Part shown: piece after piece, positions 6,284 to 8,593 of the stretch
Layout of the letters: each line of letters begins with the position of its first letter
Numbering within the stretch: position 1 is the first letter of the stretch
Source of the DNA: UBA11869 sp964544965
GTDB taxonomy: Bacteria; Pseudomonadota; Gammaproteobacteria; Eutrophobiales; Eutrophobiaceae
Assembly (NCBI GenBank): GCA_964544965.1
Contig: CAZJED010000051.1
Span: 1 to 8,593 of the forward strand
Length of the DNA: 8,593 nt
Reading direction: 5' to 3'
The notes under the pieces: model-generated
What the model was told of the DNA's origin: nothing
Seen by the model: only the letters and a program-made list of their open reading frames with translations
The model's database searches: none
Program-made: the position numbers and the translations under genes

Positions 6284-6301
6284 TGTTGGTTTAAAACAAC
6301 A
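6284..6301. promoter_or_regulatory. Dyad TGTTG-N8-CAACA, copy 2
   Basis: The arms TGTTG and CAACA flank GTTTAAAA. Symmetry runs outward to 8-bp arms (ATATGTTG/CAACATAT) and inward through TTTAAA, so 6281-6304 is a 24-bp palindrome with one mismatched pair. It lies about 220 nt before the porin start and upstream of the possible porin promoter, a position usual for an activator. A related half (TGTTG at 6324-6328) follows 40 bp later without a matching right arm. Confidence 0.6.
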
Positions 6302-6418
6302 TATTTTATACCTAAAATTATATTGTTGTTTTTTTTACAAAAACTATTTGCAACACTGCTATTTCTGTAGTAATTTCACCACCTGTCCTGATAACACAGG
6401 GCGTAAATTCCTTTATTG

Positions 6419-6432
6419 ATTTACTAGTAAAT
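6419..6432. promoter_or_regulatory. Perfect 14-bp palindrome
   Basis: ATTTACTAGTAAAT is a perfect palindrome with no spacer, 87 nt before the porin start and just upstream of the leader's orphan Shine-Dalgarno sequence. A compact site like this could be an operator. It has no T-run, so it is not a terminator. Chance is not excluded in such AT-rich DNA. Confidence 0.35.
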
Positions 6433-6441
6433 GTAGAACTT

Positions 6442-6518
6442 TAAAGGAGGACTTAAATTTCTAGAGTTTTAAGTTTTTAAAATTTAAGAAAGACTTAAAT
6501 AATGAGTAGGAGGAAATG
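6442..6518 (+). promoter_or_regulatory. Structured porin leader with alternative pairings
   Basis: The leader opens with TAAAGGAGG (6442-6450), an ideal ribosome site with no start codon at a usable distance. Four complementary arms follow: ACTTAAAT (6451-6458), TTTAAGT (6468-6474), ATTTAAG (6482-6488) and ACTTAAAT (6493-6500). Arms 1:2 and 3:4 can form hairpins, or 1:3 or 2:4 can pair instead. The real porin ribosome site AGGAGG (6508-6513) begins 7 nt after arm 4. A five-codon frame (ATG at 6502, encoding MSRRK) spans that site and ends inside the ATGATG of the porin. The arms are AT-only apart from one G or C, so any fold is weak. Confidence 0.4.
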
Positions 6519-7700
6519 ATGACTCAATTTAAGAAATCAAAATTAGCTGCTGCTGTACTTGCTGCAACAGTTGCTGCGCCAGCCAGTGCTGCTACTTGGT
6601 CGGCCGGTGATTGGGAAGTAAGCTACACCGGTACTATAAACTTATTCTATAACCAGCTTGATCAAGATAATGTGAATGCTGGTAATAGTTCTCACTTACA
6701 AGAAGGTTTGTTACCTGCATTCCATACCATGAAGGTCGTTAGTCCTTCAGCGAATGGTTTGACCGGTACTGCCCAAATTAGTTTTGCACCTGATGCGTCA
6801 AGCGGTAAAACTGACGGCCAGAACAAAAGTGGTGAAGACATCGATATGCGTGAAGTTTTCTTCAACGTAGACGGTGGATTCGGTACTATTAGTGTTGGTC
6901 GTACTTTATCTCTATTCTCACGTGGTGCTATCTTAAATGATATGACTCTGTTTGGTGTTGGTGCTATCGGTAGCATTGATGGTGGCGGTACAACTTTAGG
7001 CCGTATTGGTCATGGTTATACCTACGCTGAATTTAATACTCGTTTTGCATGGAAATCACCTGATATGAGTGGTTTTACTATCGAAGCAGGTATTTTTGAT
7101 CCTTCAGAAGGTAGTGGCGGTAACGTTGCTAACTTTGAAACAGATACACCTCAGTTCCAAGTAGCTGCAAACTACAGCACATCATTTGATGGTGGTAGCG
7201 TTGCTGTTTGGGCGGATGGTATCTATCAAGAAATGACAGGCCGTAATACCGGTGGATTCAGTACCACAGGCGAAGTTAAAACACATGGTGTTAGTCTTGG
7301 TATCAATATTAACGCTGGTGCTTTAGGTTTAGTGGCTAGTATGTATGATGGTGAAGCGCTTGGTTCAGTACGTCAAGTTGACACTAACTCATACCAGTGT
7401 ACTGCTACACAGTGTCAAGAAGCAGAAGCTGATGGTTACTACATTCAAGCTACTTACACTTTCAATGGTAAGACCAAAGTTGGTTTAAGTTATGGTGAAA
7501 CTAACCAGGACAACGTTAGCTTAACTTCCCCTGTAAACAATGCAGGTGATGCAGATATCGAACGTTCAAATGAGTTAACCACTCTTGGTGTATACCATGA
7601 TGTTAATTCTTGGTTGAAAGTTGTAGCTGAGTACAATGACCAAAAGAGTCAGTTTGGAAACATCTCAAACGTTTCTCTTGGTGGTTTCATTTTCTGGTAA
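6519..7700 (+). CDS. Outer membrane porin, Gram-negative trimeric type
   Basis: The 393-residue product has a clear signal peptide (KKSKLAAAVLAATVAAPASA, cleavage about after residue 24). Amphipathic beta strands alternating with Gly/Asn/Asp-rich turns follow, as in 16-stranded general porins: GTISVGRTLS after the second strand pair, an acidic loop, and FNTRFAWKSPDMSGFTIEAG. The chain ends in FIFW, so the C-terminal assembly signal ends in Trp rather than the more usual Phe. Two cysteines (about 294 and 299, YQCTATQC) lie in a predicted surface loop and may form a disulphide. Two ATGs stand together at 6516 and 6519; AGGAGG at 6508-6513 is 2 nt from the first and 5 nt from the second, so 6519 is preferred. 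The gene is richer in G+C and in GGT/CGT-type codons than its neighbours, as expected for high expression. What it transports is unknown. Confidence 0.92.
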   Translation: MTQFKKSKLAAAVLAATVAAPASAATWSAGDWEVSYTGTINLFYNQLDQDNVNAGNSSHLQEGLLPAFHTMKVVSPSANGLTGTAQISFAPDASSGKTDGQNKSGEDIDMREVFFNVDGGFGTISVGRTLSLFSRGAILNDMTLFGVGAIGSIDGGGTTLGRIGHGYTYAEFNTRFAWKSPDMSGFTIEAGIFDPSEGSGGNVANFETDTPQFQVAANYSTSFDGGSVAVWADGIYQEMTGRNTGGFSTTGEVKTHGVSLGININAGALGLVASMYDGEALGSVRQVDTNSYQCTATQCQEAEADGYYIQATYTFNGKTKVGLSYGETNQDNVSLTSPVNNAGDADIERSNELTTLGVYHDVNSWLKVVAEYNDQKSQFGNISNVSLGGFIFW

Positions 7701-7701
7701 G

Positions 7702-7733
7702 TCGTTTATTTAGAAACGATTCTATTCAGAATC
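7702..7733 (+). repeat. Overlapping hairpins in the porin 3' untranslated region
   Basis: TCGTTT (7702-7707) pairs with AAACGA (7714-7719), and GATTC (7718-7722) pairs with GAATC (7729-7733). The two hairpins share two bases and so exclude each other at full length. They lie directly after the porin stop and before the terminator. They may protect the mRNA 3' end or be part of a 3'-derived small RNA, which is speculative. Confidence 0.35.
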
Positions 7734-7747
7734 TGTACTCACGTACG

Positions 7748-7777
7748 AAAAAAGCGCACATAAGTGCGCTTTTTTTT
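7748..7777 (+). terminator. Strong intrinsic terminator after the porin
   Basis: GCGCAC (7754-7759) and GTGCGC (7764-7769) form a perfect GC-rich stem with an ATAA loop. Six A residues precede it and eight T residues follow, extending the stem to 12 bp and giving a full U-tract. It is symmetrical enough to work in both directions. It separates the porin from the independently promoted downstream gene. Confidence 0.95.
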
Positions 7778-7805
7778 GTATTTTTATAGGGTATTCGGAA
7801 AAATA

Positions 7806-7833
7806 TTCAATCATAGTCATAGACTGATATAAT
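7806..7833 (+). promoter_or_regulatory. Extended -10 promoter of the downstream exported-protein gene
   Basis: TGATATAAT (7825-7833) is a perfect TATAAT with an extended -10 TG one base upstream. A weak -35 (TTCAAT, 7806-7811) lies 16 nt before it. RNA would start near 7840, about 40 nt ahead of the ATG at 7879. This is the best-looking sigma-70 promoter in the window. Confidence 0.7.
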
Positions 7834-7838
7834 GACTC

Positions 7839-7859
7839 CAGTTGAAGCAAGTACAACTG
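7839..7859. promoter_or_regulatory. Dyad CAGTTG-N9-CAACTG at the predicted start site
   Basis: Perfect 6-bp arms flank AAGCAAGTA. The dyad begins where transcription from the 7828-7833 -10 box should start. As DNA it would be a well-placed repressor operator; as RNA it would be a short 5' hairpin ending 8 nt before the ribosome site TAAGG (7868-7872). The arm core GTTG/CAAC resembles the porin dyads, but the spacing is 1 nt longer and the outer bases differ, so I do not assign it to the same regulator. Confidence 0.45.
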
Positions 7860-7878
7860 ATTAAAGATAAGGTTGCAG

Positions 7879-8593
7879 ATGAAACGAAAATCGACTGTTT
7901 ATTTTAAAAGCGTATTTTTTATATTTTTTTTAACTATCATGACCGGAGAACTGATGGCTGGCGCTATTCTATGGGAATCAGGTCTTAGTTTATATATTAA
8001 AATAGATAATCAGGATAAAGGGACTAAGCAACCAAATAATCACCCAGCTACACTAGATGCAGAACTGATTGACAGTTCATTAAGATTATTAAAAATTTGG
8101 GATAAAAGTTTTTACGAAGAAGGAGACGCGGAACGTGTTTTTTCAATTGATCAGACACGTTTACTGGGAAAGCATATTTCTGAAGGCTTGAAATTAGCGA
8201 AACCAAATGAAGATATAATTTTTGCACTTGTAAGTATGAAAAAAGGGTCAATAGGAGCAAGTGAACCAAATTTTATGGGTGGCAGAGCATTTTTTCTCAA
8301 TAATAAACTAAATATTATTATTGGTGATTATGATAAGCCGAGAGATAAAGGAATGGAAGCGGCAGTTGGCTCATCTGGTGTGACCGAAATTAAATATTAT
8401 ATAAAAGATGGTAAAAGAAGCAGGGCTTCCAAGTTTAATAAAAATATGATTCAAGTTGATGGAATTAGTCACGTAAAAATTGACTCAAAGATCAGAAAAG
8501 ACTGGTTTACATTAAATCTAGATAAAACAAAAATAATAGCACTTAATCAAAAAGAGTTAAGAAGAAGAGGGACAAAAGAATATAAACAAGAAA
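7879..8593 (+). CDS. Exported protein of unknown function (3' partial)
   Basis: The frame is open from the ATG at 7879 to the right edge: 238 codons with no stop, so the C-terminus is missing. TAAGG at 7868-7872, 6 nt upstream, supports this start, and an extended -10 promoter lies just before it. The N-terminus is a signal peptide: a basic start (MKRKSTVYFK), a hydrophobic core (SVFFIFFLTIM) and a probable cleavage after LMA at residue 27. There is no lipobox cysteine, and no cysteine at all in the visible part. The mature part includes GKHISEGLKLAKPNEDIIFAL (97-117), then GGRAFFLNNKLNIIIGDYDK (134-153), which looks like a beta-rich fold, and a lysine/arginine-rich stretch from about 170 to the edge. 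I do not recognise a named family. It is transcribed separately from the porin, so membership of the alcohol-oxidation set is unproven. Confidence 0.8.
   Translation, partial: MKRKSTVYFKSVFFIFFLTIMTGELMAGAILWESGLSLYIKIDNQDKGTKQPNNHPATLDAELIDSSLRLLKIWDKSFYEEGDAERVFSIDQTRLLGKHISEGLKLAKPNEDIIFALVSMKKGSIGASEPNFMGGRAFFLNNKLNIIIGDYDKPRDKGMEAAVGSSGVTEIKYYIKDGKRSRASKFNKNMIQVDGISHVKIDSKIRKDWFTLNLDKTKIIALNQKELRRRGTKEYKQE

Larger units (their letters stand above)
6134..6518. other. Very AT-rich intergenic region and leader upstream of the porin
   Basis: There is no credible gene in these 385 nt; stop codons are dense in all frames. The left two thirds hold two 18-bp dyads (6174-6191, 6284-6301) in strongly AT-rich, partly alternating TA sequence (6251-6283). 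A possible promoter is TTGCAA (6348-6353), 17 nt, TAATTT (6371-6376); the -10 is poor. CCTGT-N9-ACAGG at 6382-6400 and a perfect 14-bp palindrome at 6419-6432 follow, then a structured leader from 6442. The size and content suit a complex, heavily regulated promoter for an abundant outer membrane protein. Confidence 0.7.

Noticed and set aside
6516..6518. First of the two adjacent porin ATG codons as the start
   Set aside because: It is only 2 nt from AGGAGG, too close for efficient initiation; the next ATG at 5 nt is preferred. The difference is one residue.
8048..8269. Reverse-strand open frame near the right end
   Set aside because: It lies wholly opposite the exported-protein gene, which has a promoter, ribosome site and signal peptide; the low-complexity Leu-rich translation looks like a shadow.
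1..8593. CRISPR arrays, tRNA or rRNA genes, insertion sequences, phage or defence genes
   Set aside because: I found no regularly spaced repeats, cloverleaf-like segments, transposase motifs or target-site duplications; the gene content is metabolic and regulatory.

Overview
The window is an AT-rich stretch from a Gram-negative proteobacterium. Two exported soluble proteins and a classical trimeric-type porin show the Gram-negative envelope. The gene set (a MoxY-like sensor kinase, a PQQ-type beta-propeller, a PQQ-type binding protein, an ExaC-like aldehyde dehydrogenase and a DUF779 protein) belongs to PQQ-dependent alcohol oxidation. My best guess is a marine gammaproteobacterium of the methylotroph or hydrocarbon-degrader kind (Methylophaga/Cycloclasticus-like). 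That is an inference from gene content and base composition, not an identification.

Layout. Positions 2-1939 (+) hold a two-component system: a histidine kinase whose start lies left of the window, then a NarL/LuxR-type response regulator. Meeting it tail to tail, with only 3 nt between stop codons, is a leftward pair: a periplasmic binding protein (3731-2925) followed by a seven-bladed beta-propeller (2896-1943). A 418-nt divergent intergenic region (3732-4149) carries several dyads and separates this pair from an NAD-dependent aldehyde dehydrogenase (4150-5667). A strong intrinsic terminator (5706-5736) lies between the dehydrogenase and a small DUF779 gene (5753-6133). A 385-nt, very AT-rich region (6134-6518) contains two copies of an 18-bp dyad and a structured leader. 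It precedes a porin (6519-7700), which ends in a second strong terminator (7748-7777). The last gene (7879 to beyond the edge) has its own promoter and encodes an exported protein of unknown function.

How the genes may work together. Alcohols would enter through the porin and be oxidised in the periplasm by a PQQ dehydrogenase encoded outside this window. The aldehyde would then be oxidised in the cytoplasm by the dehydrogenase here, with the DUF779 protein as its usual genomic partner. The kinase/regulator pair resembles the MoxYX/FlhSR class that controls such pathways. The binding protein and propeller are the periplasmic accessory proteins found with PQQ alcohol systems.

Most worth a second look: (1) an 18-bp dyad, TGTTG-N8-CAACA, present twice before the porin, with a one-mismatch copy before the aldehyde dehydrogenase, suggesting a shared regulator; (2) four mutually complementary arms in the porin leader; (3) a binding protein that appears to have lost the middle of its fold and has no transporter genes next to it.
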